The notes under the pieces were generated by a model. That model was not told where the DNA came from. It worked only from the letters and a program-made list of their open reading frames with translations, and searched no databases. 64,000 bases of DNA from Caenorhabditis elegans (taxonomy: Eukaryota; Nematoda; Chromadorea; Rhabditida; Rhabditidae), in contig NC_003282.8 of assembly GCF_000002985.6 (NCBI RefSeq), forward strand, positions 7,688,001-7,752,000, in the 5' to 3' direction. Shown piece by piece: positions 26,341-38,718 of this stretch; position 1 is the stretch's first letter; each line of letters opens with the position of its first letter. Made by a program: the position numbers and the translations under genes.

Positions 26341-29300
26341 TTACTCCTCTTTCAACCACTTTTGGCACTTGGCAACATAAGCATGAGAACGAGCACATGT
26401 TAGTGCTGGATAATAGTTCTCAATAAAGTAACAGTGCTCTTTTGCGAACTCTTCAACGGTATCAAACAAGAATTGACGTGCGAAGCTACGAAGGTTCAAG
26501 CATTGATGCTTTGTCACAACAGCTCTCTTTTTGTTTTTCTTGACACGTTGAGCACGTGTAACTGGAGCTTCAGTGGTGGTGGTGGTTGTTACATCTTCTT
26601 CTTCATCTTCAACTAACTCTTCTGCTTCAATAACATCATCTTCCTCTTCCTGTTCCACGGCAGCTGTCACAACTTCTTCCTCTTCTTCTTCTGGTGTAGT
26701 TGTTGGAGCTTCAGTAGTAGTTGTTGTGGTTGTAGTCTTCATTTTTGAGAGACGAATTCTCTTCATAACTCTCTTTCTAACCTCCTTATTCAAAAGTTCT
26801 TCTTCCTGCTCTTTTGTCAACATCTGAACCTTGCTGCTTCTCTGTTCGATAGCATCATTCATTGGAGTATCATTTTGAACTTCTTGTTGGGTTGTTTCCT
26901 GTCTTTTTGGGCTCTCTTGAACCTCATCAACTCCATCGAATTGCTCAGCAAACTCTTCGGATGGTGGGGAAACACTTGGAGCCACTTGGGTCTTCCATTG
27001 CTCGTCATAAAGATCTGGGAACTTGCGGATCTCTTTCTTTTCTTTCTTTGATGTTTTGTGACTCTTTCTCATCTTTCTCTTCTTCTTTGGTGGTTCAGTC
27101 GTTGCTTCTTCTTCCTCCTCAACTGGTTTCTCTTCAACCTTTTCATTCTGAAATGATAAAAATGAGGATTTTTAAACTAAAAAGATATTCCCAAATGAGT
27201 TATTAGTTGAATTTGCAGCTAACGTGCTGACAGCAATTGAGTGCAAATTAAAAAGGCCCCCAAAATTAACTTATCCGAAGGCATCTAAAAGTGCATAAAA
27301 CAAAAAGTTACTTCTTCAACTTTGACGACACGTGGTTTGCGAATCTTTCTTTTACGATTGATGCTGTACACACGAATGCTTCCCTGAGACAAGTGTTAGA
27401 TTAGCAAATGTGATTGATTAGAATGAACAGAGTATACCAAGAAGAGAGAGAGAATAAATAAGACTTACCTCTTTTTGAAGAATATTGACTGGTTCCTGTT
27501 CCTCCTGTGCTTGAATATCGATTGGATCACTCATCTGAACAGTTTTTGCTCCAAATTGACGAGAATGCATGTCTTTTCCCTTTTTTTCAAGATAATGAAT
27601 CTTTCGTCTTGGAAGGGACTTGCGTTTTGGTTTAATTGTCTCTTGCTCAACTTCTTCAATTGTCGTGACTTCTGGTTCTTCGGTAGTGGTTGGAGTGGTA
27701 GTGGTTGTTGGATCAGTGAACAAGTTGATCTGAAAATAATGGAATTGAAACTATACTTTGTAGTTTTTGTGTGGGTTTTTTTTTCAAATTTTTACTTTCA
27801 TTTTTCAGTTTCTTGGATGCATTTATGGAGCCACTTCAGCACTTCTACAAAATAAGACAGTGGGACTTGTTCCCCGATATTTGTCAATAAATTTAATGAT
27901 AAAGTATAGACAATTATTTACTTTATTGAAAAATAACTACCATTTTATTTGAATAAATTGGAAAAATAATCAAAAATCGTATGAGTTCAAAATTGCTGGT
28001 GAAAATTGCCGAACAATTTTTCGGTAATGTTCCCCCAGATAATTTCAACTTTCAGATAATTTTTGAGCACTTTCTCAGTCCAAATCAGTCCCAAATCAAA
28101 CAAAACGCATTTTCAGATAAAGTAAATATTTCTCTATATTACAACTTCGAAATTTAATGTAAAATAACGGAGAACATGCACACTGTTGCTGCGCAGTCCT
28201 GGTCATTCGTGCTTTGAAGTGATACTGATAAAACGTTTTCCAAATATGTAGTAAAACAAAAGTATTGAAATTCATGAAAAATATTAACTTACCATTGGAG
28301 GGAATGTTGGGGCCAAGAATTCAGTAGCCTCAGACCGGGATTTCTAAAAAAAATTGGTAACGCGATAATTCAATTATACAAAGCCCGACGAACCACTTGT
28401 TTAATCTCTACTCTCTTTGTCGAAACTTCAGGTAACTGTTGAAGCAAGGTGTTTGGAAGAATTTTGACTGATCCGTTCGCTTCTTTCAAAACAACAACCT
28501 GTTCGTAGACACTAAAAGACAAAACATTTTTGACAAGCAGTGTGCTTTCAATACTCACGTCTTTCCGTCTCTGGTTACCGGACGATACATGATTTCAGTG
28601 ACTGGTTGAGCGGCAGTTGTTGGTCTGAAATATGACAAACGGTCACTCACAAACCCTTGTTTCTTAGCTTCTTCTTTGACCAACGCCACCCGACATTTTC
28701 ACTTCCCCCTTTTTAAACCGGTTTAGCTGGTTAGTGAGTGTCAAACGTCAAGAACATGAAAAAGATGAAGTCAAAATGACATTTAGCTGTCTTACATGTG
28801 AAGAGCGGGCATTTGAAGTGGTACTGGTGGCAATGGAACAAGAGGTGGCAAGGTGATCATTGGTTCCTGTTGTGGAGTCTGTTGCGGCTTCTGAGCAGCT
28901 TGAGCAGCCTGTGCTTCTCTGATTGCATTTCCAGTAGCTGATATAAGTCTGGAATGGATGGTTATTGTAGTTAGTTACTAGTAGAGTTCAATGCAAATTT
29001 CCAAACAAGACTACTTTCAATTCGTTTTGAGTTTTTACAGGAAACGGTTTGTTCCCAAAATATATATTTGAAGAGCTAAAATAATAAGAAAAATATATAC
29101 ATTTAAAAATGGTTTTCAAATCAGTATAATTAGTTAAAATTGCAGTGCAGGAAAACTCCGACACCTCTATAAATGCTTGCAAAAAAGTTCAACTATGTTT
29201 AAAGAAAATGTATTTTTTCAGCATTTTGTTTTTCTAACACTTCTAGTTTTTCAGTTATCTATCTATTTTTGCCAGCACTTATTATTGATCTTGCAAAAAA

Positions 29301-30009
29301 ACATGCAATTAAAATATTTTGAATGCAAAGCCATACAGTTAAGGTTACCTTCAACTTGAAAGTTTACCTTGAGATGGAGAAGATATCCTCATTATCATCA
29401 GCTTTTGCTGCAACAGATGGACGTTCAATTTCTTCTTTTCTTTCTTCTTTTTTAACGTCATCTACCTGTAATGCTTGTTTTGTTTCAACAATTTTAGTTA
29501 GCATGCTTTGAAAGTGAAAGCAATAACTTTTTTGAATGACAGATTGCGAAGAACTTTCACACCCAATTGGATATGTTCCCGGATGTACTTTGCCTTGTCT
29601 GTCAATGTTTACTTACCGTCTTGAAGCTGAACGACTCGTCATCTTCTTTCTTCTTTTCAACTCTTTCGGTCTCTTCTTTCTTTTTCTCTGATACTTCAGC
29701 GTTTTTCTGAATCTTCTGATCTTTCTCGCTAACAAATCCTGCATCTCTTGCAAGTTGAGACATAATATCAGAAGGAAGTTTCAAAAGGGAATCATAAACA
29801 TCTTCGCGAGCCTTGACAACTTTCTCTGGTTGAGGAGTGGATACGTCTGGCGTAGAACTTGTGGATGTTTGATTCTGATTCTTCATCATCTCTGGAACTT
29901 CTTTGATTGCATCAATTGTATCTCGTACAAGTGCTCGAATGTCAATTGAATGATCTTGAGCATTAGTAATTGCCAGAAGAGCTGGCAATAATACAAAGAG
30001 ATGTCTCAT
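26341..30009 (-). CDS. Secreted low-complexity protein with four-cysteine C-terminus, function unknown
   Basis: I do not recognise this gene. Nine exons on the minus strand: 30009-29617, 29465-29368, 28948-28796, 28624-28559, 28511-28394, 28343-28293, 27729-27469, 27383-27312, 27147-26341; all phases agree, 672 residues. Residues 1-18 (MRHLFVLLPALLAITNAQ) are a signal peptide and the ATG sits directly after TTTCAG, so SL1 trans-splicing fits. The chain alternates Lys/Glu-rich charged stretches, a Gln/Ala/Pro-rich exon, and two blocks of threonine (near 26570-26590 and 26705-26740) ending EAP. The last about 55 residues are globular-looking with four cysteines (HQCLN, EHCYF, LTCAR, AKCQKW), presumably two disulfides. 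An NQT sequon occurs near the N-terminus. It could be a mucin-like extracellular or cuticle-associated protein; that is a guess. Confidence 0.85.
26573..26596. repeat. Threonine-codon repeat (GGT/GTT on + strand)
   Basis: A trinucleotide run encoding one of the Thr blocks of the secreted protein on the minus strand. A second such run is near 26705-26735. Confidence 0.6.
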
Positions 30010-32632
30010 CTGAAACATACATTTAATTCTAATTAGTCCTAAAAAACAAAAAAAAAACCACGAAGTTTGGACAAAATGAAAAAAAAAATCAAGAATCAAT
30101 TCTCAGATGTTCAAACAAAAAGTACCAAATGAAATGGGTAATGAAGAAGAATGAACGCCAGAAAGCCCCGGAAAGAATCCAAAAGTAAAAGGAAATGAAG
30201 CGTTCAACCCGGGGGAATGTCTGTCGGCTACTTCATCCCGCCCCTTTCACCAAGCTACCTGTACATAAATAAATAGAAAAATTACGTGTGGACCGAGAGA
30301 AAGTTGGTAATTAGAAGTGAGAGAAGGAGAACTATTAGGAAAATGCTAACGTCCATCTTTTCCACACTCTATTCAGAGTGAATTTGATGCATGAGGCATA
30401 AGTGACGAAAAACGGAAACAAGATATTATATATAATAATGACGGTTTCTATTAGCCCGATCGGTTTTTAGATAAGCATGTAATCTTGCTTGCATGCGCTA
30501 ATGTGGGCTTGCAAATCTTCGATTATGCGTAGAGAAAAGTGTGAAAGGAGTTCTGCAACACTGGATAATTGTATAGCAGTAGAAAAACTTCTACAGTAAT
30601 CCTAACGTAACCTGCCGTCTTTTCTTTGATACTCCTTCTTTGTCCAATCTTAACTCTTGGACGTGAGGCGTAGATGGACCTGGTAAACTAGCCTAACAAA
30701 AAGCATAGGTAAGCGACAGTAAGCGACAATTTTATCACCAAAAAAGGTTGGAATTTTCAAAATTTTCTACTGTCCGTTTTAGGGTGCTAGATTCAAATTC
30801 TAAAGAACAATAATAATACTTTGAAACAAACACCGGATATGGTGATTGGTTATCACTTTCTAGCGTTTCAACGGTAAAAATTAAAAAAAAAAGTTCAGAG
30901 TCAAAGGCTCAAATCTACATAAGAGAATCACCTAATGAAGAATGAAATTGGGAGTTTCAAACACAATGAAATGTATCTTATTATCACCAATTGTGACTGA
31001 CTCTATGAAGGCACAGGAGGCGGGAGGAAGAAACAGCAACAAAAAGAGAAACGCACACAAGATCTCAGAAGAATATTCGCAAAAAGAGGTCTCGATCAAG
31101 TTCTCTTTTAGGGGGGCAAAGAATCGAGAGGAGAAGCCTGATAGGGAAATACGAGAATCGGAATCGACGACGCCACCGCTTGAAACAAACAAGCCAGTTT
31201 TTGAATACGCACATTCTGGATAGAAGAGATATAGAGAAAGATGCGTGAAAATTATTAAAAAAAAGAAAGAAAAAGATGCTATGTTAGCTGCTAAATTAAG
31301 TGATAGATAAGGTACGGAGATAGATATTTCCGTTTATGACCCAACAAAACATTTATCTTCACGTAAAAACGTGTCGGAATCGAATGCAATTTTCAAGATC
31401 AGGTCTCGGAGAATTATGAATAAATTTGTGGCGATGAAAACTCACTTTTTTCGGGAATTCCTTTGTCAAATATCGTAGCTTATTTTTGTATTTTATACAG
31501 ATGTTTCGCAGTTAAAAAGTACTTATGAAATGTAGTTATCACACTTGTAATAAGGGCAATACTTATCAAGAATTTTTTATTTTTATATTTTATATTTTTG
31601 AAATTGTCACCTCCCGAGGTCTCTACTAAATATTGCTGAAATTTTGGTGTCACCGCAGGAAAACTAGCTATTTGAAAAACGCATCTAAAATATTAGTGCT
31701 CAAAAGTATTTAAAAATGGCGAACCACATGTGTAGATTTTATGTTCATTTCGTAGCAATGTAAGATATGGAATTTTAGTTCATTGTACCTAAAGATTCTG
31801 TCAATTTACGATTCACTTTGTAGGAAGATATTTTTGCCTATCAAACTTCAAATCGTTTTTGTCATAAAAGTTATTTATAACACGAGTTAGAAAAAATAAT
31901 CCAAATTCAAAAATTTCACCAAAAAAAGAAAGCGTTCTTGGATTTACTTCAAAATTATATGGTCACTTTAATCTCATTTACCTGATTTGCATGGTTTTTC
32001 CGTTTCACAATTAACTTCATTACTACTTTACATTTCGTTTTTATTTGTTTAGTTTCTATCTGACAGAAATAAACTACTAACGACTTTTTCCATTTTCATT
32101 TTCATCCATTCTTTTTCTGTTATCAAGTGTTCCGATCCACGAACATACACTATCAAAAAACTCGCTTTCTTGAATGACCAAACAAAACGGCGGAGACCTC
32201 CTCGAGGAGAAAATGTTTTAAGTTTGTAGACGTGGGGGAGATTGGTCAATCCTTATTAAATCCACTTGTTCTACTTCAAAATCATTCCCGCTTCTGATTT
32301 GAATTATTTTTGTATTAGACTGCAGGATTAACAAAAAAGATAATGTAAACATATAAACACAACTCCATAATATTCTTTTAAAAATTCGCTCTCGATATTT
32401 TTCACCATTAGTGCTCAAAAAAAATTGACAGTTTCAGGTCGGCATACAAAACCAGCGAGTTTAAAAAAATTCGTAGATATTCGAAAGGTGGGACGAATTT
32501 GAGGTCACATGAAATTATTTTGCCGATTGGTTGTGTCTTTTAAAAATTGTTTGAAACAGTGAATTAAAATAAGAATTTATCCGTAATTTTGTGAAGTAGG
32601 CTTTTCGAGAAGATATGAGAAAATATGAATGT
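30010..32632. other. Intergenic region 30.0-32.6 kb
   Basis: About 2.6 kb holding the promoter of the secreted protein (reads leftward) and the 3' UTR of the PDZRN-like gene. A few moderately long frames (for example 30942-31223) lack matching splice signals or recognisable protein. No RNA gene seen. Confidence 0.45.
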
Positions 32633-35197
32633 TTATACGGTTGTGACTGAAACAACTCCATGAATACCATCTGGGCGTGTTCGACTTGAAAGTACTTCTC
32701 TTGTTGTTACAAATTCATCCATTACCATTGCGTCTTTTTGGCGAGCAAGCTTTTGTTGTGACATTTGATATATTACCTGGAAAAAATATTGTTTCAAGAA
32801 GATGAAAAATAATAAATGTAAGAAACTAAGATTATTTTTAAATTTGTAACCTTTCATTCAATTGTTCCAAAATGTTGGCTAAGTATTTTTTTAAGTGTGA
32901 CAATGGAAAGTCAAAATATCAATTTGAAATATTTTCTTGAATAAAAATGTTCAACACGTTACTCCTGACTTTGAAACGACAATAGTGTAATTCAATAGTA
33001 AAAGATTTCAACAGATCTTTCTGAAAATTTCTATCTTTCATGCTCAATGTAACTCCGAAATAATTTGGTCCAAACTTTTAGTATTGGTCATCTCAAAGTC
33101 GTCCTATTTAAAAATGTATCTTGTGAATTAATTTTTTATTTAATTGTGAAACTGAAATTGCATTAAAAATGTTATATCGGGTAAGAATGTGTGTTTTCGA
33201 AAAGATTTTGAAAATATTAAATTGACACCAATTGACGTTCCGATCTATTAAAGTGGTCCCGCGCACACAAGATCTTTAGTTTGATCTATCCGGCCTGTAT
33301 GCCGGTTAATTGTGACCTATATTCTTCGCGCTTGCTCTGTAGGATTTTATAATGATTGAGAGTGATTCAATGTCTGCCTAGAAGCCTAATCTTTTTGTAT
33401 TCACTTCTGTTGATAATTTCCTCATTAAAAAATAAACTTTTGTGAGGGCACACCACAAACCTATTTCTTTCAAAAGAAAACAACATTACCTGCTCCGACG
33501 GATGTGCCTTTTCCATCATTTTTTGCTGAAGCTTCAACATTTTTTTCGTGTTCTCTCTTTCCAATATCCTTTTTCTTTCTTCCTTCGTGTGATACCTTCC
33601 AAGCTGAAAAGAATCAGTAAAGCTATTTGAAATGCAGATTAATTTATATTTTTCAGTGACAAACCTTTAATTCGCTCATTGCATCATCATCGGTTGAAAT
33701 TGGTGCTCGTTCACGATACACCTGTGCTTCTCTTTTTTTCAAAATTTGACTTCGAATTGGTCTTTTGACAATATATCTTGATCCATCACATCTTCGTTTA
33801 ACTTTCCATTTGTAATGAACAGTTGTGTCTCCCAAATCAGTCTTTGCAGCCATTTTCTCTTCATCAATAACTTCTTCAATTTCTTCATCTGGAGCATCAA
33901 CTTGATATACTTTTGATTTCGCTTTTGAGGATCGAAAGTAATGCGGAACTGGAATTCGGAAAGAACTTTTTCGTTTTTCTTCTTTCAATACAACTGAATA
34001 CGATGGAATTCGGAATCTTTTCGCGTATTCTTCAGCTTCTTTCTCTTTTCGATCACTTTCTTCTTTATTGACTTTAGTAGTCATTTGAATATTTCGAGAA
34101 ATTGATAATTTCCTCAAACTGCTTCCTTTTAATGCTCCAAAAACGGCAGATGGAGCCCGGATAATAGATCTCTGAGTTTTATTTGATGACACCATTGACA
34201 CAACATCTTCTGGAATCGGAAGTTCCTGATGCATTCTGTGAATTGGTCGACTGGGTTGTTCAGGACTGTCATGAGGAAGTAGAACTGTTGGAGGTCGAGA
34301 TGAAGATGATGTTGGAAGATTTTGTGGAACTAAACGTCGTTGAACTGCTGGACTTGCCATCTTAACAGTTCGACGGAGAACTCGTGGAGATGGTTGTGAC
34401 TGGATCATTTGAGAATTACTTTAAAAATCAAAAAGATATTTATTGCGTAATTATTGTAATTAACCAACCTGGTTGTGGGTATAAAAACACCATCGGGCGT
34501 CACTGACACACTTCTACAAGATTCACCACCCGTATTGTACGCTGAAGAAGTATCAGCAGCTCCGTTCGGCCAACCAGAGCAACTCTGAAATCAAGAACAA
34601 ATTTTTTTCAGATAGAATCTTTGCCTGGATTTTTAAAGCTTTTTTAGTTTTTTGGATGAGTTGAGCAGTTTTGTTGTTTGCCAGTTATATTTATATCTCA
34701 AAGTGTTTGGAAAACAAATCTAATTAAAATCAATAATTTCGGTTTTGTCAGTTCAGATAATTTATGAGTAGATTTAAATTTTTTAGTAAGTTACTTTGAC
34801 ATTCATATAGATATTTTTCAAGTATTGACAGTTCTAAAATAGCGAACTACATCAAAAATTATTTCCGTTGGACGTGCAGCTATCAAAAAACAACCACAAA
34901 AACTATTCAAGAACAAACGTAATTTTGTTTTTTTTTCGTAAAGTTCGCCGTGAATGTTCAAAACATCTATAAAACAAGCAATAAAAACTTCACGACTGAC
35001 TCTTAGTGAAAATAAGAAACTACTGGTGATAAATCCAAGTGTTCCAAGTGATAAACAATTATGTTTACCTGTGAAAGAGTGTGCTCAACGATGAGATGTT
35101 TGTTGAGAAGACGGTCACATTCGACACGTAGAGATGCCATTTCTCTGTGAAGAATTGCAAGCTTCTCATCGATGTCGGGTGATGTGAATGACGCCAT
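32633..35197 (-). CDS. PDZRN3/4-like C-terminal tail protein
   Basis: Five exons on the minus strand: 35197-35069, 34584-34469, 34418-33665, 33603-33490, 32776-32633; 418 residues, phases agree. It lines up, from memory, with the conserved parts of the C-terminal tail of vertebrate PDZRN3/PDZRN4. These are a coiled segment with LRVECDRLL (exon 1), DTSSAYNTGGESCRS (exon 2), and DGSRYIVKRPIRSQILKKRE, STDDDAMSELK and LGRYHTKEERKR (exons 3-4). The RING finger and PDZ domains of PDZRN are absent. The middle is basic, Ser-rich and probably disordered. The protein ends SVTTV, a class I PDZ-binding C-terminus. The ATG follows TTTTTAGAA, so either it is trans-spliced or further 5' exons exist beyond 35200. 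Likely cytosolic scaffold; role unknown. Confidence 0.75.
33290..33305. repeat. GC-rich hairpin in an intron
   Basis: CCGGC-CTGTAT-GCCGG lies inside an unusually GC-rich patch (about 33235-33330) of the 713-bp intron 32777-33489. It may be a repeat fragment or structured RNA; no snoRNA or tRNA boxes could be matched. Confidence 0.35.
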
Positions 35198-36353
35198 TTC
35201 TAAAAAGAACACCAAATATTGAAAATTTCAAAACTTTTCGAGACGAAATTTAAATAAATAAAATAAAGTTTTCTAAAAAATTTCAGATATTTTGGGAATA
35301 CTTTCAGGTATACCCAACTTGACAATAAAAGTCTAGACGCATAAATATCTTAAAGCAAAAATAATTTGTCAAAGCCTCGGTTATAAAAAAATGTGTCTGA
35401 TTTTCAATTGAGCAAGAAAGTTAAGAGTAGGTCTTGTTGTAGAGAAATAGATGAAGAGGAACAAAAAAGGAAGGAGAGAGAAGATAAATTGGCAGAACCG
35501 AGAGAGGCCACCTGCACTCACTAGCCATAAAAACCCATAAATTAGTAAAATGGGCTCATAAAACAAAGAGAAGAACAACATCACGAAGACATACGAACAA
35601 GCGAGAAAAAAACGCGTTTGACCGATATAAAATATGAACGAAAAGAGGTCGAGAGATAGGTGAAGAAGCCAAGAGAATTGGGGCACGGGGACCCGTCAAC
35701 TCATCTAGCTGACAACTCGGGAGAATTGTTAAACCAAAGAGAAATGAGACATGAAAAGAAGAGGGAGGAGTAGGAATCTATCGGCACGTCGTAAATCTCG
35801 AATTGCAACACTTGCGTCACTTCAATTCGCAATTAATTTTCACGTTTTCGTTCCGCAGAGCACATACACAGACGGACACTGAACACATTGAATAATCTTC
35901 TACACTTTGAATTTAGATCGATCACATTCAATTTAATAAAACGCATAAGATTAACTCACAAAATCAGGGAAAATAAGATTATATATTTCGGTAGCTAAGA
36001 TAACTTTTTAAGGTGTTCGAATGGTTTTTATATAGAATCACGATCTAAAAATGTGTTTTTTTTGAAACAGGAACAAGTCGTAAATTGGATCGAATCGACT
36101 TTTGTTGTTATTCTATTTTCTTTTTTTTCGCACTTTTCCTAACAACTGACGCGTAAATTTTTGATATTGAAAAGCGTAGAGGTATTAGATTTCCGAAGAT
36201 ATTTTGTCATCGTTAATCAAAACATTCTCAGAATTGGTAAGAAATAAGGAAATATCTCAATAAAGAATTCTAACATTTTCAGTCAACGTTTTGGTAGTTT
36301 GCCAAATTTACGAAACATTAGGGTTTTAGGAGAAATTTAAAACATTATTGCAT

Positions 36354-36563
36354 TTTTATCTTGAAAGTTGTACATAATTGGCCAAACTCAGCAATGTTAA
36401 ATACGTATAATTTTTTTTGGTAGGCTTCTAAACTTCTGATAGGTAAAAAAATACACAAATTTGAAAAGTTTTTTCCTAGAAAACTTTGCCATTGAACTCC
36501 ACGTTAGAGGAAACATTGAAAAAAATTGTTTTGGCCAATTATGTACAACTTTTAAAATAAAAA
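36354..36563. repeat. 210-bp inverted repeat (MITE-like)
   Basis: The left arm 36354-36387 contains GTTGTACATAATTGGCCAAA. The right arm 36529-36563 is its reverse complement, with two or three mismatches over about 34 bp, separated by about 140 bp. Consistent with a short palindromic transposon derivative. Confidence 0.7.
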
Positions 36564-37480
36564 TTTGGATCCAATTTAGAGAGAGGCTGGTCGAAAAATC
36601 TTTGTCTTTCTTTGTAGAGGAAGCTGCTGATATTTCACTGAAAAAAAACAACTAAACAGTTGAAAAATATTGTCAAAGCCTCCTGGACACCATAATTTTT
36701 TAACTTAAAAATTGAAGAAGATTTGTTAGATAAGTTTCTTAAAAGAAAAACATAAAAATAATGTAGTCTGCTTTCAAATTCACCAAAATTCAAATATACA
36801 TCTCAAGATATCTGGGTATGAGAGAAAAAGATAATTGAATTGGTTTTCAACTGAGTCTCGTCTCCGATTTGTTTGCCATTTTGATGGCGACGAAGACGAC
36901 GACGGCGACAAAGATGATGATTCGGGGAAAATGAGGGAAAAATATATAAAAAATTGAAATGGGTATTACGAGTGACGAACCAGAAACACATGTGAGACAA
37001 ACGACAGGAAGACGTTAAAAAAAGATGAATCTCAGGAAGAAGTAGAAACTCCCTGAAGGGACAGAGGAGACACAGGGGAGGCTAATGTGCAATGATAGTG
37101 AGCAAGAGCCGCCTTGTTTGTGCTCATCAATCATTTTGTGTTGCAGTTGACTATCTATGTCTCTCGTTTTGAATTCTTTCATTGTCGTGTCTTTTTAAAA
37201 ACATAAAAAGTGAACGAGGCGACAGTTCTGTCCAGTGAAAAATGCAATTTCAATATGCTAATTGAGGGAATAATTTGCCAAAATAACAGAGAGCCATATT
37301 ATGATGATATTTTGGAATAAATGTTTAGAGGGTTCAAAAATAGAGAAAGGGCACAAAAAAGGGGTGTTTTGATTATTTTTATATGGAATATTGTAGATAA
37401 AATTGTGCACTACTAATATAGAAACTAGTGTCAAAAACGATTTTCGATTATTATGTGCATTTTTCTCATACTGTTTCAGG

Positions 37481-37488
37481 TTCCCATC
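37481..37488 (+). promoter_or_regulatory. Candidate 21U-RNA (Ruby) motif
   Basis: Exact CTGTTTCA in intergenic A/T-rich DNA. A YRNT tetramer (CATT) ends at 37521, 40 nt downstream, where the 5' U of a 21U-RNA would be expected. Most piRNA genes of C. elegans lie on chromosome IV. Motif only; no expression evidence. Confidence 0.3.
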
Positions 37489-38510
37489 CTTGTGGTATAA
37501 AATATTTATTTATTCTTCATTAATAACCCAGCAGGAGCATATACAGCTTTTCCGGTCATTTATTGAACTTTGTGCTACTAATGTCATATGAGAAGGTTTA
37601 CGAAACCAAAAACTTATCAGAGCCGGCCTAAATCTCTTATCAATAGACAAAATTATGTGGGTGGAAACAATGAACCAAAAAGCAAAATGGAACGATAATG
37701 GTTAAGCTGATAATGAACAACTAAGAAATGGTGTAGATCATTCAAGTTTAATTAATGTTTTAAAAAACTTTTTTTTAAACAGAAACTGAACTTTTTAACG
37801 GTAAACGTTATATTTGAATATTTATCTTGTTTTAATGATACGAACAATTGGCAGGAGTCAATGGACAAGTAGATGGGATAAGTTATGAAGCAAAATGTAT
37901 TCACAAAATCTTTTAGAACAAACACATTTAACATATAAGAATAAAGTCAGAAAATGATTTAATCTCTTAAAAATGCTTTAGAATGTTTTAAAAACTATGA
38001 GGAGTCTTTTGTTGAGAGGTGCTTTTTGGTTCAAATTAGGAAAAGCTATCATAATAAGATGAGTATTTCAGATAACATCTGTGAAAAACTTTACGTGAAT
38101 AGAAGCAAAGTGGGGAATCTAGCCTATATGAAAGGGCAATTGTGGAGGGACTTTGCAGCGATATTTCAGGATTGGTCTGACACATGTGTTGTACAGTTTG
38201 AAGTAGATTAGGACATTGGCCGACTGAAATGAGCGGAGTATCTGGCGACATTTCAATAAAGTTCTCTGAATCTAAACAAATTTATAACCGTAGACGATAT
38301 TGTTGAAGTACTAAATGTATGTAACTTGTCAACTCTTCAGAAATAATATTCTGGCTTATTCAATGTGTAGAATGTCATCAACGTCACTTTCAAGTTCAAT
38401 GCTTTGACATAATTGTCAATCCAATGATATTTTACACCCTATGTGGGTGTTCTATTTGCCGTCACAAAATTCCAACTTTCTTATCATGCTCTTTTTTTTT
38501 CTTTTTTTTT

Positions 38511-38520
38511 TGATAAGAAT
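38511..38520 (+). promoter_or_regulatory. GATA-factor site TGATAAGAAT
   Basis: TGATAA-type site 208 bp before the ATG at 38719. The same 10-mer lies 212 bp before the related gene at 46648. TGATAA is the core bound by intestinal GATA factors such as ELT-2, so intestinal expression is inferred. Confidence 0.5.
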
Positions 38521-38606
38521 AACTAACAGAACAAGGCGGCGCTTAAAATGACGCTGAGCCGGAAGACGGAAATCATGTGAATTGGTAAACAATCATTGAA
38601 AGCTAG

Positions 38607-38613
38607 TATAAAA
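38607..38613 (+). promoter_or_regulatory. TATA box
   Basis: TATAAAA, 112 bp upstream of the start codon at 38719 and about 100 bp before the TTTTCAG acceptor. Confidence 0.55.
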
Positions 38614-38718
38614 GAAGAGCTTCAAAAATGTCAGAATATCAAATCATCTTGCTTTTCAGTTTTCTTCTCGAGATCACGCATTCCTTTAGAAAAAAAATTG
38701 CAGTGAGCTATTTTCAGA

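Larger units (their letters stand above)
35198..38510. other. Intergenic region 35.2-38.5 kb
   Basis: About 3.3 kb between divergent genes: the PDZRN-like gene (-) and the proline-rich secreted gene (+). Contents noted: an inverted repeat (36354-36563), a CTGTTTCA motif (37481) and long hydrophobic reverse-strand frames such as 35381-35686 that lack splice or homology support. No gene called. Confidence 0.45.

Noticed and set aside
35381-35686. 101-codon hydrophobic frame on the minus strand
   Set aside because: No acceptor or donor in phase with the neighbouring PDZRN-like gene and no family resemblance; likely chance.
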